The translations under genes and the position numbers were made by a program. Of a DNA stretch of 64,000 nt, positions 7,035 to 15,214 are shown piece by piece. Position 1 is the first letter of the stretch. Each line of letters starts with the position of its first letter. Under the pieces are notes generated by a model. It was not told where the DNA came from. It was given only the letters and a program-made list of their open reading frames with translations, and searched no databases. This DNA is from an uncultured Clostridia bacterium (GTDB taxonomy: Bacteria > Bacillota > Clostridia > Oscillospirales > Acutalibacteraceae), in contig CALFTN010000089.1 of the NCBI GenBank assembly GCA_937916395.1, positions 1-64,000 of the forward strand, written 5' to 3'.

Positions 7035-7535
7035 TCAATCTTTCTTTGTTGTACCGGTAGGTAATCCCCAACGGTCATAAGTTGTTATATTTCCTTTTTC
7101 ATCAATGGTTGACCAGCCATCTATTAAGTTATCTTTATCATAATGCGTTAGTTTGTTGTTTTCTTGTGAAATGTGTGTTCTTCCGGTGTAGGTTCCATCT
7201 GGTTTATAAGAATAGACATCGTTTCCGTATTTAGTGCTTATGCCGGTTAATCCTGTTTCATTGTAATGTTCAATTAAATCATCATCTGCTCTTGTTGTGC
7301 TAGAGTATATACCATAAATATCTTTGCTTTGGTATGTATTAGATTTAGTTGAGTTAATCGGAGTTGAGTCTGTATCCGATGAACCGAAATCAATCTTTGC
7401 TAATTTGCCAATAATTCCTGATATAAATCCAATGATATAAAATGGAGCTTTCAATAAAAATACACCACCGAATAATAACAGTGCTATTAAAAGTGAATAA
7501 CCAATAATTTCAAATAATATTCCGAAAATTTCCAT
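7035..7535 (-). CDS. Membrane-anchored protein with YD/RHS-like repeats
   Basis: This 166-residue protein starts at the ATG at 7535 behind AAGGAGG. Residues 5-50 are two closely spaced hydrophobic segments (YSLLIALLLFGGVFLL, YIIGFISGIIGKL). A Ser/Thr/Asp-rich linker follows. The last 80 residues hold short motifs of the kind YSYKPDGTYTGRT, THYDKDNLIDGWST and TTYDRWGLPTGTT, which resemble YD (RHS-like) repeats. By inference it is displayed at, or attached to, the membrane and may contact carbohydrate or wall. It sits between a PIN gene and a small OB-fold gene in the same operon. Confidence 0.6.
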   Translation of the reverse strand: MEIFGILFEIIGYSLLIALLLFGGVFLLKAPFYIIGFISGIIGKLAKIDFGSSDTDSTPINSTKSNTYQSKDIYGIYSSTTRADDDLIEHYNETGLTGISTKYGNDVYSYKPDGTYTGRTHISQENNKLTHYDKDNLIDGWSTIDEKGNITTYDRWGLPTGTTKKD

Positions 7536-7546
7536 ATATTTCCTCC

Positions 7547-7792
7547 TTATGCTACCAAACACATGGGTTGGTTTAAATAACTATCAAGATATACCTTTAT
7601 GTATTTTTTGTCTTCACTGATTTTTCCTACTGTAACGAGAAGTTTATCACCTACATATCCATCAAAATCATGCAACTTTACAATAGGAGTTGCATTTTCT
7701 AATTCGTTGATTTTCAAATAAGCTGCATTTCTGCTTGTTCCTATTATTGTTGCAATTAGTGTGTCTGATTTGTTTATTTCATTGATTAACAT
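7547..7792 (-). CDS. Small OB-fold/S1-like protein
   Basis: This 81-residue protein starts at the ATG at 7792 behind GGAGG. It is predicted to be mostly beta strands: SDTLIATIIGTSRNAAYLKI, PIVKLHDFDGYVGDKLLVTV, KKYIKVYLDSYL. This spacing and the glycine turns fit an S1/OB fold that binds single-stranded nucleic acid, but there is no signature residue set. The start at 7843 is rejected because it lacks a ribosome-binding site. Confidence 0.55.
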   Translation of the reverse strand: MLINEINKSDTLIATIIGTSRNAAYLKINELENATPIVKLHDFDGYVGDKLLVTVGKISEDKKYIKVYLDSYLNQPMCLVA

Positions 7793-7880
7793 ATTAATGA
7801 ACCTCCAAAAATTTTTGAAAAATGAGTTATATATTTCTAACACCTCCTGTAATTTTGTTTATCAATAAAACCTCCTTTCT

Positions 7881-7908
7881 AAAAAGGTGTTAAGTATATA
7901 TCATAAAG
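7881..7908. repeat. GGTGTTA...ATCATAAAG operon motif, copy 1
   Basis: A motif of about 28 bp, AAAAAGGTGTTA-GTA-TATCCATAAAG in consensus, occurs four times in the transfer-like operon region: 7881-7908, 9231-9261, 12349-12377 and 12380-12409. It is always intergenic and, on the minus strand, next to an AGGAGG sequence. It may be a processing or regulatory site. Confidence 0.5.
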
Positions 7909-7944
7909 CGGACTGAACTATAAGAAATGTAAGTCCGCTTTATG
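7902..7944. promoter_or_regulatory. Strong intergenic hairpin next to repeated motif
   Basis: CATAAAGCGGACT and AGTCCGCTTTATG form a perfect 13 bp stem around a 17-base loop. No T-run follows on either strand, so it is more likely an RNA processing or stabilising element between the CHAP gene and the OB-fold gene than a terminator. Its left arm overlaps one copy of the GGTGTTA...ATAAAG motif. Confidence 0.5.
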
Positions 7945-7991
7945 ATTAGAATAATCCTCCTTTCTGTTTCAGGTTTAATTATTACTTATCT

Positions 7992-9146
7992 TTATTTAGC
8001 GATAATGTAACCATCTGGACCTCTTTGGGATAAGAATTTCTGATATTCCATTTTCTGAAGAATGCAGTCTTTATTTGGGTTGTATTTTCCGTTGCAGTCC
8101 CAGTTGCATTCTGTGAAATATACATATTGAGGAGTACCATTGTTATATGTAACATATTCAATGAACATTACGTGACCGTATTTTCCATCTGTATTAACTG
8201 CTATAGCATTTGCCTGGATTTTATTTGCACCTTTGAGAATTTTAACGCGCGAATCATTTTTGTTGTCGTTTAACCAGCGTCTAGCATTGTTTGCATATTT
8301 TAAAGCGATACCAGTTGTTTCATAAAATCTGCCATATGCATACCATGTGCATTGGCCTGTGTAGCCGGCTTTATAGGACATATTGGCAGAGCCGTACCAT
8401 TTTGTGTAGGATTTACCTGATTTTATATTAGCAACAGTTTTTCCTACTTTAGAATCCCAGTTTTTCGCTATAGAATTTTGTGCTTTTGAAGTTGAGTTAG
8501 TTGCTTTTGTTGTGATATCAATATTTTTACCGTTTTTATCTTTGAAAACCCAACGTTGAGATTTGTCTGAAGTATTGAACTTAGCAAGCTTTATGCGCCC
8601 CTTTTTATCGGGTGCAGACAAAACTAAGTTTGTGTTTTCTGCCATACATATGATAAAACTGCCATCATTGCAACGATAAAATTTAACATTTTGTGCTGGG
8701 GCGTCTGCGCCATTTTTCCATATATCTGCTAATTGACCAGCCTTTAATTTAGAATTACCTCTGTAAATGTCTAGTGCATATTTTGATGATGAAGCGGTGA
8801 CTAATCGGTATGTGTCACCTAAAATTTTTACAATGTTAAATTTCTGTTCAGGGCTTTTATCAAAAGGCCAAACCCTGACTGGCTGACCATTTTTCAAAAC
8901 CCCGTTATCGAAATTGATATATTGTCCAGTTTTTTGGTTTTGTATAGTGACATTTTTTACTTCTTGAACAGTTGTGTATGTGGTAGCAGCGTTTACCGAA
9001 AGACCTAAAGTTGAGAAAGTACTAATAAGAGTAAGAATAGCCAAAAGGCAAGTTATAATTCGTGTTGATTTTTTCATATTAAAATACTCCTTTTTCATAT
9101 TATTAAAGATGTTTTGTTTAGTAGTGGTTTGATTATTTTTGTTCAT
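7992..9146 (-). CDS. Secreted lectin-CHAP peptidoglycan hydrolase
   Basis: A 384-residue protein. The start at 9146 has GGGGAGG seven bases upstream; an ATG at 9077 with AAGGAG gives a more usual signal peptide, so both may be used. The signal peptide core is IITCLLAILTLISTFSTLGL with cleavage likely after VNAA. Residues about 60-200 form a ricin-type beta-trefoil (ITIQNQ-like start, YALDIYRGNSKL, QRWVFKD). Residues about 260-384 are a CHAP amidase domain with the catalytic Cys in GQCTWYAYGRF and the His in GHVMFIEYV. Such enzymes open the wall locally. Placed beside a VirD4-type ATPase, it is probably the wall-penetrating factor of a DNA-transfer module. Confidence 0.85.
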   Translation of the reverse strand: MNKNNQTTTKQNIFNNMKKEYFNMKKSTRIITCLLAILTLISTFSTLGLSVNAATTYTTVQEVKNVTIQNQKTGQYINFDNGVLKNGQPVRVWPFDKSPEQKFNIVKILGDTYRLVTASSSKYALDIYRGNSKLKAGQLADIWKNGADAPAQNVKFYRCNDGSFIICMAENTNLVLSAPDKKGRIKLAKFNTSDKSQRWVFKDKNGKNIDITTKATNSTSKAQNSIAKNWDSKVGKTVANIKSGKSYTKWYGSANMSYKAGYTGQCTWYAYGRFYETTGIALKYANNARRWLNDNKNDSRVKILKGANKIQANAIAVNTDGKYGHVMFIEYVTYNNGTPQYVYFTECNWDCNGKYNPNKDCILQKMEYQKFLSQRGPDGYIIAK

Positions 9147-9230
9147 GGTTTTTCCTCCCCATGTTATAAATTCTGTTTGTGTTCGGATAGTTTGGCTAAA
9201 AATTAAAAGTGCATTGGAATCCCTCCTTTC

Positions 9231-9261
9231 AAAAAAGGTGTTATGTAATATCCATATAGTA
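9231..9261. repeat. GGTGTTA...ATCCATATAG operon motif, copy 2
   Basis: The second copy of the intergenic motif, between the ClpP and CHAP genes. It lies just after CCCTCCTTTC on the plus strand, as in copy 1. Confidence 0.5.
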
Positions 9262-9263
9262 AG

Positions 9264-9836
9264 TTAAATTATTTTGTCGATTAATCCGTATTCAAGTGCA
9301 GCTTGTGCAGACATGAAATTATCTCGTTCTGTATCTGTCATAACCTTTTCTAAACTCTGACCTGAAAAATCGGATAACATTTTGCTTAAGGTTGATTTGA
9401 AAACTTTTATTCTTTCTGCATGTATGATTATATCGGTCGCTTGTCCATGTGTGCCACCTAAAGGTTGATGAATCATTATTTCGCTATGTGGTAATGCGTA
9501 TCGTTCTCCTTTAGTGCCACCAGCTAAAATTACTGCAGCCATTGAGCAACAAGCACCGACACAAATAGTTTTAATCGGACTTTTAATTGATTTCATAACA
9601 TCTAGAATTGCCAAACCCGCAGTAACTGCGCCACCAGGTGAATTGATATAAATGCTTATAGGTTCTGTATTATTTGCCGCCTCCAGTAATAATAATTGAG
9701 CGATAACAGAGGCGGCGAGGTCATCGTTAATTTCATTGAACAGTAAAATGATTCGTGAATCCAATAATTTAGTGTAGGGGTCAATAATTGTTTTTGAGTG
9801 TTTGTTTCCTTCTGTGTAATATGGTGTTATAATCAT
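9264..9836 (-). CDS. ClpP-family serine protease
   Basis: A 190-residue protein, the usual ClpP length, starting with ATG at 9836. The catalytic triad can be traced: Ser in GACCSMAAVILAGG, His in IMIHQPLGGTHGQ, and Asp in the segment TERDNFMSAQAALEYGLID. The SPGG turn (INSPGGAVTAGLAI) is intact. It is clearly a paralogue carried on the element: it has two cysteines before the active Ser where housekeeping ClpP usually has Ala residues, and no clpX lies beside it. Its start overlaps the stop of the VirD4-like gene by four bases, which indicates translational coupling. Confidence 0.85.
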   Translation of the reverse strand: MIITPYYTEGNKHSKTIIDPYTKLLDSRIILLFNEINDDLAASVIAQLLLLEAANNTEPISIYINSPGGAVTAGLAILDVMKSIKSPIKTICVGACCSMAAVILAGGTKGERYALPHSEIMIHQPLGGTHGQATDIIIHAERIKVFKSTLSKMLSDFSGQSLEKVMTDTERDNFMSAQAALEYGLIDKII

Positions 9837-11305
9837 AATGTTTCCTCCTTGAACCAGTTTTTTATATTTTCCTGATGTGTTTCAACGATGTCTTTTAATG
9901 TTAGTGCATCTCTCTTTTTTGTGTTTCTGGTTATAATGCTTAGTGCGGGATATTGTTCAAAAGCGTAATCATCAATATCTGGGAAAGTGCTGATGTACGG
10001 GTATTCGCGACCATGAAGAATAAGTATCTCTCCTTTCTCCTTTGAAAAGCGTTGTAGTTGACTTACTGAAATTAGTGGGTTTCCATCATATGCAGTACCG
10101 CAAAGCTGTGACATATTATTTAGTAAATTTAGATCTCTGCTTGTAATGAAATACAGGTTGTTACAATTAGCGGTAATAATTTCAGCATCGTCACCATAAA
10201 TTTTTAAATTCGTTTGAACTACTAATATAAATCTGATGTTTCTTGACCGGCTTGCAGCTAACATATTTGCCATATCAGGAATTTTGCCAATGTTTGCGAA
10301 TTCATCTAATACATAATTCAGTCGTGTTTTTAAATTTCCATATTCTTTTTGTGCGTAAGAGATGAAGGCTTGATAAGATTGTTTTATGAATTCGGAAATA
10401 AGTTCGTTGTAAGTGTTTTTTTCGTCAGGTAAAATAAGATATAATGCGAATTTTTGTGCCGCCAGTTCTTCAAAAGTAAAATCTGATGCGGATAACATTC
10501 TTAATAATTTTGTGTTTGTTATGTATTTTGTTAAGAAACTGAAAAGTGAAACCTGAATGCTTTGTCTTGTTTTTTCGGCGGAATTTAATATTGAACGAAG
10601 ATTTATTGCTGCTAAAGATTCTTGCGGTATTTTTGAAAGTATGTAGTGCAAATACTTTTCATCTTCTGTGCCAAACGAAGAACAAAGATTTAAGAAATTT
10701 GCAATTGTTACATCGTTTTCAGTTTCTGCAGATTCAAACAATATAAGCCCTAAAGCTGTAGCTAACGATAAACTTGTTGAATTCCAGAAAGGGTCGTTGC
10801 TTATAGATTTTTTTTCATCTGGTTGTGTGATTAAAAATAAAAACTCGCTGAGTAATGTTATTCCATCCTCGCGAGTTTTTTTGTCTTTATATAATTTGTA
10901 TGCTTCAGCCAAAGGGTTCCAGCGGTTCATATTCATATCACGGAAATTTAAAGCCAGTGTTCTGTAACCATTTTTTTGAGCAAGCCCGCTGGTTCTTTCG
11001 TAAATTTCGCCTTTAGGGTCGGTAATAATAAGAGATTCACCTGCTCTAAGTAAAACATTAACAGTTGGAAGAATAAGTAATCTGGTTTTTTTTGAACCAC
11101 TACTTCCATAAATTAACGAGTGTCCATCAGAAGTGTCAACACAAAGGTAACGGGAGTCACTGGTTAAAGGTATTCCTGCTTTTGTAAATGTATCATGTAT
11201 ATTGATTGTTTTCGCACCTTCGCTACATAAAATCTCATCTTCTTCTGCCCAACGGCTTTGTTGTCTTATTTGTAATGGTAAATATTTTTCGTATTTTGTA
11301 TTCAT
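9833..11305 (-). CDS. VirD4/TraG-type coupling ATPase
   Basis: This 490-residue protein starts with ATG at 11305. The Walker A motif is GSSGSKKTR (residues 67-75), followed by IITDPKGEIYERT; the Walker B region is NYVLDEFANIGKIPDM near residue 325. Q-x-x-x-x-x-Y and RSRNIRFILVVQ motifs are typical of type IV coupling proteins, which pump DNA or protein into a secretion channel. No N-terminal membrane helices are present, so this is a short, soluble version. No relaxase, VirB4 or VirB6 gene is near; the nearest relaxase is at 59.3 kb. Confidence 0.85.
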   Translation of the reverse strand: MNTKYEKYLPLQIRQQSRWAEEDEILCSEGAKTINIHDTFTKAGIPLTSDSRYLCVDTSDGHSLIYGSSGSKKTRLLILPTVNVLLRAGESLIITDPKGEIYERTSGLAQKNGYRTLALNFRDMNMNRWNPLAEAYKLYKDKKTREDGITLLSEFLFLITQPDEKKSISNDPFWNSTSLSLATALGLILFESAETENDVTIANFLNLCSSFGTEDEKYLHYILSKIPQESLAAINLRSILNSAEKTRQSIQVSLFSFLTKYITNTKLLRMLSASDFTFEELAAQKFALYLILPDEKNTYNELISEFIKQSYQAFISYAQKEYGNLKTRLNYVLDEFANIGKIPDMANMLAASRSRNIRFILVVQTNLKIYGDDAEIITANCNNLYFITSRDLNLLNNMSQLCGTAYDGNPLISVSQLQRFSKEKGEILILHGREYPYISTFPDIDDYAFEQYPALSIITRNTKKRDALTLKDIVETHQENIKNWFKEETL

Positions 11306-11319
11306 AATTATACGCTCCT

Positions 11320-12096
11320 TTATACTAAACCGATATTGTTTTGTTTTGTTTGATGTGAACTTGTTTTGTTATTGATGTTTGCCCCCGTGTTTTCTAATAT
11401 AACTTTATTGTTATTAATTAAGGCATTACATGCAATCTCTCTACAAAACGAATTGAGTGACTGTAAAGAAGTAGAATTGTCAGAATCAGCCATTGCCACG
11501 ATTGTATCATAAAGTTTGTTTTGTGAAGATTCGTCGATTTTTATTCCGTACTCATCTTCCAGAAAAGTTATTGTGTAATAGTACTTTTGTTTTACTTTTT
11601 CCATTTTTAATTCATGTGTATCAATTGAAAAATAGTTCATTAATGCTGACGATAATTTTTTAACCTCTTTTTTTGTAGAGTAAAAAATATAAATTCTGTT
11701 TTTTGATGTATCCTTTAAATATGATAAGAGTGCTACGAATTCATCTGTTTCAATGTCAGAAACCCAGTCGGAAAGGTCAATTGCTACTATTCCCTGGTAT
11801 GAATTTGTGTATTTGGCATTTGTATTAAGTGTATGAATCATTCTTTGAAATTCTTTTTTAAAGTCTTGTGTGTATTCGACTTTAATGTTAACGCAATTAG
11901 TTAATCCAGATTGCTTTATAACATTTAAACTTGTAATACGGTCAGCTAATTCATATACAGCTTGCGAAAGAAGTGTGTCATCAGTAGAGGTTAGTAATAT
12001 TGCAGGATATTGCATGTTTTTAGAAAGTTTATTTTTAGATAAGTCATAGCATTTTAATATATAATTGTTTAATGGTGCTGTAATTTGATATTTCAT
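11320..12096 (-). CDS. Hypothetical protein upstream of the coupling ATPase
   Basis: This 258-residue protein starts at the ATG at 12096, which has AGGAGA at good spacing (the ATG at 12102 is too close to it). The sequence alternates beta strands and helices (YPAILLTSTDDTLLSQAVYE, YQGIVAIDLSDWV, NRIYIFYSTKKEVKKLSSAL), like a P-loop fold, but no Walker A lysine is visible. It could be a degenerate ATPase or an adaptor for the VirD4-like protein 15 bp downstream. The tail is Asn/Thr-rich and probably disordered. Confidence 0.55.
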   Translation of the reverse strand: MKYQITAPLNNYILKCYDLSKNKLSKNMQYPAILLTSTDDTLLSQAVYELADRITSLNVIKQSGLTNCVNIKVEYTQDFKKEFQRMIHTLNTNAKYTNSYQGIVAIDLSDWVSDIETDEFVALLSYLKDTSKNRIYIFYSTKKEVKKLSSALMNYFSIDTHELKMEKVKQKYYYTITFLEDEYGIKIDESSQNKLYDTIVAMADSDNSTSLQSLNSFCREIACNALINNNKVILENTGANINNKTSSHQTKQNNIGLV

Positions 12097-12120
12097 TTTC
12101 ATTCTCCTTTTAAATTTTTA

Positions 12121-12149
12121 GGGCAGTAAGAGTTTTAGCTCTACTGCCC
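12121..12149 (-). terminator. Hairpin after the Cys-rich gene
   Basis: GGGCAGTAgAG and CTcTTACTGCCC pair around a short A-rich loop, with only a weak T-rich tail on the minus strand. It may partly terminate transcription between the Cys-rich gene and the main operon. Confidence 0.5.
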
Positions 12150-12165
12150 TTGTTTGGTGTGTGAA

Positions 12166-12318
12166 TTATTTTGCGTCTTTGCAAGTACCGGTTTCATTAA
12201 CGCGGCATCCGTGTTTGTGACAGTAGTAAAGATAGTCATCGCCTACACGGAAATCACTGCGATTAGAACCATCATAGCGTTCTTGTTCGCAGTATGCACA
12301 ATCTCTGCATTCAATCAT
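12166..12318 (-). CDS. Small Cys-rich (zinc-ribbon-like) protein
   Basis: A 50-residue frame starts with ATG at 12318 directly behind a strong AGGAGGTG site. It begins MIECRDCAYCEQERYDG and contains CxxCxxC, a later CHKHGC and a final Cys (six cysteines and two histidines in all), as in small metal-binding proteins. It is the first gene of the minus-strand operon. Its partner and function are unknown. Confidence 0.7.
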   Translation of the reverse strand: MIECRDCAYCEQERYDGSNRSDFRVGDDYLYYCHKHGCRVNETGTCKDAK

Positions 12319-12348
12319 GTTTTTCACCTCCTGGTTTCAAATTTGGAT

Positions 12349-12409
12349 AAAAAGGTGCTATGTAATATCCATAAAGCACAAAAAAAGGTGTTACGTATTA
12401 TCCATAAAG
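12349..12409. repeat. Tandem copies 3 and 4 of the GGTGTTA...ATCCATAAAG motif
   Basis: Two copies of the operon motif (12349-12377 and 12380-12409) lie head to tail between the divergent genes at 12318 and 12484. Being upstream of the first minus-strand gene, they are candidates for operator or leader elements of that operon. Confidence 0.5.
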
Positions 12410-12430
12410 TATCAAACTATAAAAGTGTGT

Positions 12431-12458
12431 TTGCAAAAAAGAAAAATTATTGTATAAT
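12431..12458 (+). promoter_or_regulatory. Promoter of the DUF4062-TPR gene
   Basis: TTGCAA, 16 bp, TATAAT, 25 bp before the start codon at 12484. Confidence 0.6.
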
Positions 12459-12483
12459 TAAGAAAAAACCAAGGGTGATATGA

Positions 12484-14916
12484 ATGAAAAAGGAAATCAG
12501 AATTTTTTTGGCTTCATCAATAACAGAATTTGCAATTGAAAGAGATAAACTTGAATTGTTTATTCGCAATATAAGTGATGATTTTGAGGATACATATAAT
12601 ATAAAGATTCGTCCATATCGTTGTGAAAATATTGATCCAGCAATGTCAAAAACGAGAAAGCAAGATGTATATAATGAATTGATTAAAGGTAGTGAAATGT
12701 GCTTTTTCATTTTCTTTACTAAAATAGGTGAATTTACAAAAGAAGAATTTGAAGTTGCGTATGAAGCATTTAAAGGGAATGGGAAACCGAAAATTTATAT
12801 ATATTTCAAAAATATTCCTGAAGGAGTAACAGTTGAACAGGAAGTTATTGATTTTATGAATAAGATTGATAATGAGTTTTCTCATTATCATGGTACATTT
12901 GATGATATTGATACAATAAAATTGAGGATTTTACTTAACTTAAAAATTCAGGAAATGGACTTTTTACCAATTGAAATAAGTGAGGGTAGATGTTTTGTAA
13001 ATGGTAAGGAAGTTAGAGGCATTCAAATAGATAATGTCTCAGAGTTTGCTAATAATAATTATTTAAATAAAATGAAGGATGATTTATCATCTATTGAAAA
13101 ACAATATAATGTTATGTTTTCTGATTATTCAAGTGGAAGAGATGATGAGGATTTTCTAAAACAATATTCAGAGGTAGTAACAAAAAGAAAAAACTTAATT
13201 ACTGATATAGAAGAATTACAAAAAAATATTTTTAATCTGTCGCTTCGTATGTGTCAAGATGAGGTTTATGGCGAAATAACTATTCGTCAAAAAGAAGCGT
13301 ATAGACTTTTTGAGCAAGGTAAATATAAAGAGGCAAATGATATTCTTGATTTTGATGAAATAAAAAGTGAATATCAACGCAAAAAAACAATGAGAATAGC
13401 TGAACAAAAAAGAGAAGCAAGAATCTTTATAAGAGAAATAAAACAAAAAATAGATATTCTAGAGACGCTCTCTTTTATGAACGGAATTTTTCCAACTGAA
13501 TTTAATGATGAAACAGAAAAATATTATGAAACAATCGTTCCAGAGGTTATAGAAAATCTTGTGGAAACAGAAATTATTCTTGAGTATGCAAAATTTTTGG
13601 AATTGCAAAAAGATTATAATAGAGCGAAGAACTTTTATCTGAAGGCTATTGAAATATATGAAAACTTGATAAAGAATGAACCAGAAAAATATAATGAAAT
13701 GTTATTTGATGCATATACCAGTTTAGGTGGATTTTATAGATTTGAAAGACCGCAATTATCAGAGGATTACTTCTTAAAAGCGGTTACAATTGGTGAGAAT
13801 TTATTTGAATTGAATGCTGAAGAGTATGGGCGTAAATTGATAGAATTTTATGATGATTTAGGGTGTTTTTATAATTTAAATGGTGAAATAAAAAAAGCTG
13901 AGAAAGCGTATTTGAAAAAGATTAAAATGTTGATGATTTTAATCCAAAAACATCCAAGTAGATTTGAATCAACTATGGCACGAACCTATGATGATATAGG
14001 AGAATTTTATATACATTGTGGACAATTGGAAAAAGCTGAAAAATATCGATTGATGTCTCTTGAAATTTACGAAAGCTTAGCAAAGAAAGATCCTGGATAT
14101 TATAGGCGGTTTTTAGTTGATGTTTATTTGGGCTTATGTAAACTTTACCATGCTCTTGGAAACTTAGATAAATTTGAAAAATATTGTGTGATGTCAATTG
14201 TAACGAGTGAAGCTCTTTTTAACGAAGATCCTATGAGATATTACTGGGTTTTAACTGGTAATTATCGAGAATTAGGAGATTTTTATTGTAAGAGTAATGA
14301 GTTGGAAAAAGCCGAGGAATTTTATCTAAAATCAATTGATGTTTATAAAAATATGAAGTATGAGAAATCCGAAAAAATTCAAAACTATTTAGTAGACGAT
14401 TATTTAAAATTAGCGAGATTTTATGGCAAGTACTGTAAAGAGTTTAGTGCGGCAGAGGAGTGTTATTTAAAAGCAAAATCTTTGTGCGAAGAATTATTAA
14501 AAAATAATCGTAGTAAACGAAATAATCGTTCTGCAATAGAAATGTATAAATCGATAATATGTTTTTATTGGACTTATGAAAAACTAGATTTAGAAAAAGA
14601 ATTTCGCTTAAATTTATTAACTTTGTGTGAAAATTTATTTGTAGAAAATCCAAAAGAGTATGGTGATTACCTTGCAGAAAGTTGTTTTGATTTGGGGTGT
14701 TTTTATGAAAGAGAAAAAGAATTTGAAAATAGCGAAAAGTTTTATTTGAAAACAGTTGAAATCGTGGAAAGGTTGCTCAATGAATTTCCAAAAAAGTATC
14801 ATTATGATGAATTTGTTTACAGTTATTTAAGATTGAGTACGTTTTACAAAGAACAGGGACAAAAGGAAAAAGCTTTGTTTTATAAACAAAAAGCCGATGG
14901 GGTAGAGTTTAAATAA
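12484..14916 (+). CDS. DUF4062-like sensor/effector with TPR repeats
   Basis: This 810-residue protein starts with ATG behind AAGGGTGAT. Residues 1-160 resemble DUF4062, a TIR-like fold: EIRIFLASSITEFAIERDKL, VYNELIKGSEMCFFIFFTKI and PKIYIYFKNI. A coiled-coil linker follows (about 190-330). From about residue 360 to the end there are some ten TPR-like repeats; recurring cores are AKNFYLKAIEIYENL, AEKAYLKKIKMLM and SEKFYLKTVEIVERL. DUF4062-TPR proteins are frequent in predicted NLR-like bacterial immune systems. It has its own promoter and terminator, so it is a separate transcription unit from the polymerase operon downstream. Confidence 0.75.
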   Translation: MKKEIRIFLASSITEFAIERDKLELFIRNISDDFEDTYNIKIRPYRCENIDPAMSKTRKQDVYNELIKGSEMCFFIFFTKIGEFTKEEFEVAYEAFKGNGKPKIYIYFKNIPEGVTVEQEVIDFMNKIDNEFSHYHGTFDDIDTIKLRILLNLKIQEMDFLPIEISEGRCFVNGKEVRGIQIDNVSEFANNNYLNKMKDDLSSIEKQYNVMFSDYSSGRDDEDFLKQYSEVVTKRKNLITDIEELQKNIFNLSLRMCQDEVYGEITIRQKEAYRLFEQGKYKEANDILDFDEIKSEYQRKKTMRIAEQKREARIFIREIKQKIDILETLSFMNGIFPTEFNDETEKYYETIVPEVIENLVETEIILEYAKFLELQKDYNRAKNFYLKAIEIYENLIKNEPEKYNEMLFDAYTSLGGFYRFERPQLSEDYFLKAVTIGENLFELNAEEYGRKLIEFYDDLGCFYNLNGEIKKAEKAYLKKIKMLMILIQKHPSRFESTMARTYDDIGEFYIHCGQLEKAEKYRLMSLEIYESLAKKDPGYYRRFLVDVYLGLCKLYHALGNLDKFEKYCVMSIVTSEALFNEDPMRYYWVLTGNYRELGDFYCKSNELEKAEEFYLKSIDVYKNMKYEKSEKIQNYLVDDYLKLARFYGKYCKEFSAAEECYLKAKSLCEELLKNNRSKRNNRSAIEMYKSIICFYWTYEKLDLEKEFRLNLLTLCENLFVENPKEYGDYLAESCFDLGCFYEREKEFENSEKFYLKTVEIVERLLNEFPKKYHYDEFVYSYLRLSTFYKEQGQKEKALFYKQKADGVEFK

Positions 14917-14918
14917 GT

Positions 14919-14953
14919 ACAAGCCATCTTTCAATAACCGAAAGATGGCTTGT
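14919..14953 (+). terminator. Terminator of the DUF4062-TPR gene
   Basis: ACAAGCCATCTTTC and GAAAGATGGCTTGT form a perfect 14 bp stem around a seven-base loop, followed by GTTTTAT. Confidence 0.85.
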
Positions 14954-14971
14954 GTTTTATATAAAACAAAG

Positions 14972-14994
14972 AAAACCCGCATATAGCGGGTTTT
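14972..14994 (-). terminator. Second terminator, minus-strand orientation likely
   Basis: AAAACCCGC and GCGGGTTTT form a 9 bp stem with loop ATATA, followed on the minus strand by CTTTGTTTT. It closes a possible small minus-strand transcript. Confidence 0.7.
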
Positions 14995-15158
14995 CGTACG
15001 CATACGCACATTTCATAGTCATTGCTATTATAAATGTTATGCCTTTTCGAAGATACCAATCAAAGATCAGCGTCAAACTACTTACAAAAACAAAAAGGTG
15101 AGTAAACTCCCGTTCTATTCCACTTATAACACACAACCAAAACTCCTGTGCCAAAAAG
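14972..15158 (-). ncRNA. Candidate small transcript, possibly with a hydrophobic peptide
   Basis: A minus-strand promoter (TTGACA at 15182-15187, 17 bp, TATTCT at 15159-15164) faces the terminator at 14972-14994, which gives a transcript of about 180 nt. Inside, AGGAG precedes a TTG that opens a peptide containing FVFVSSLTLIFDWYLRKG, similar in style to Fst/TxpA type I toxins. The frame runs through the terminator, which is unusual for such toxins. Whether the product is an RNA, a peptide or neither is undecided. Confidence 0.35.
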
Positions 15159-15214
15159 AGAATAACATAAAATAATTTGATTGTCAACAAAAAATTCTAT
15201 TTTTTACATTTTGG

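Noticed and set aside
12154..12483. Plus-strand hydrophobic frame of 109 codons
   Set aside because: It is the complement of the Cys-rich gene at 12166-12318 and of the repeated intergenic motifs, and has no ribosome-binding site.
14957..15190. 77-residue minus-strand protein as a normal gene
   Set aside because: It starts with TTG inside a promoter -35 box and reads through a terminator. It was kept only as a small-transcript candidate.
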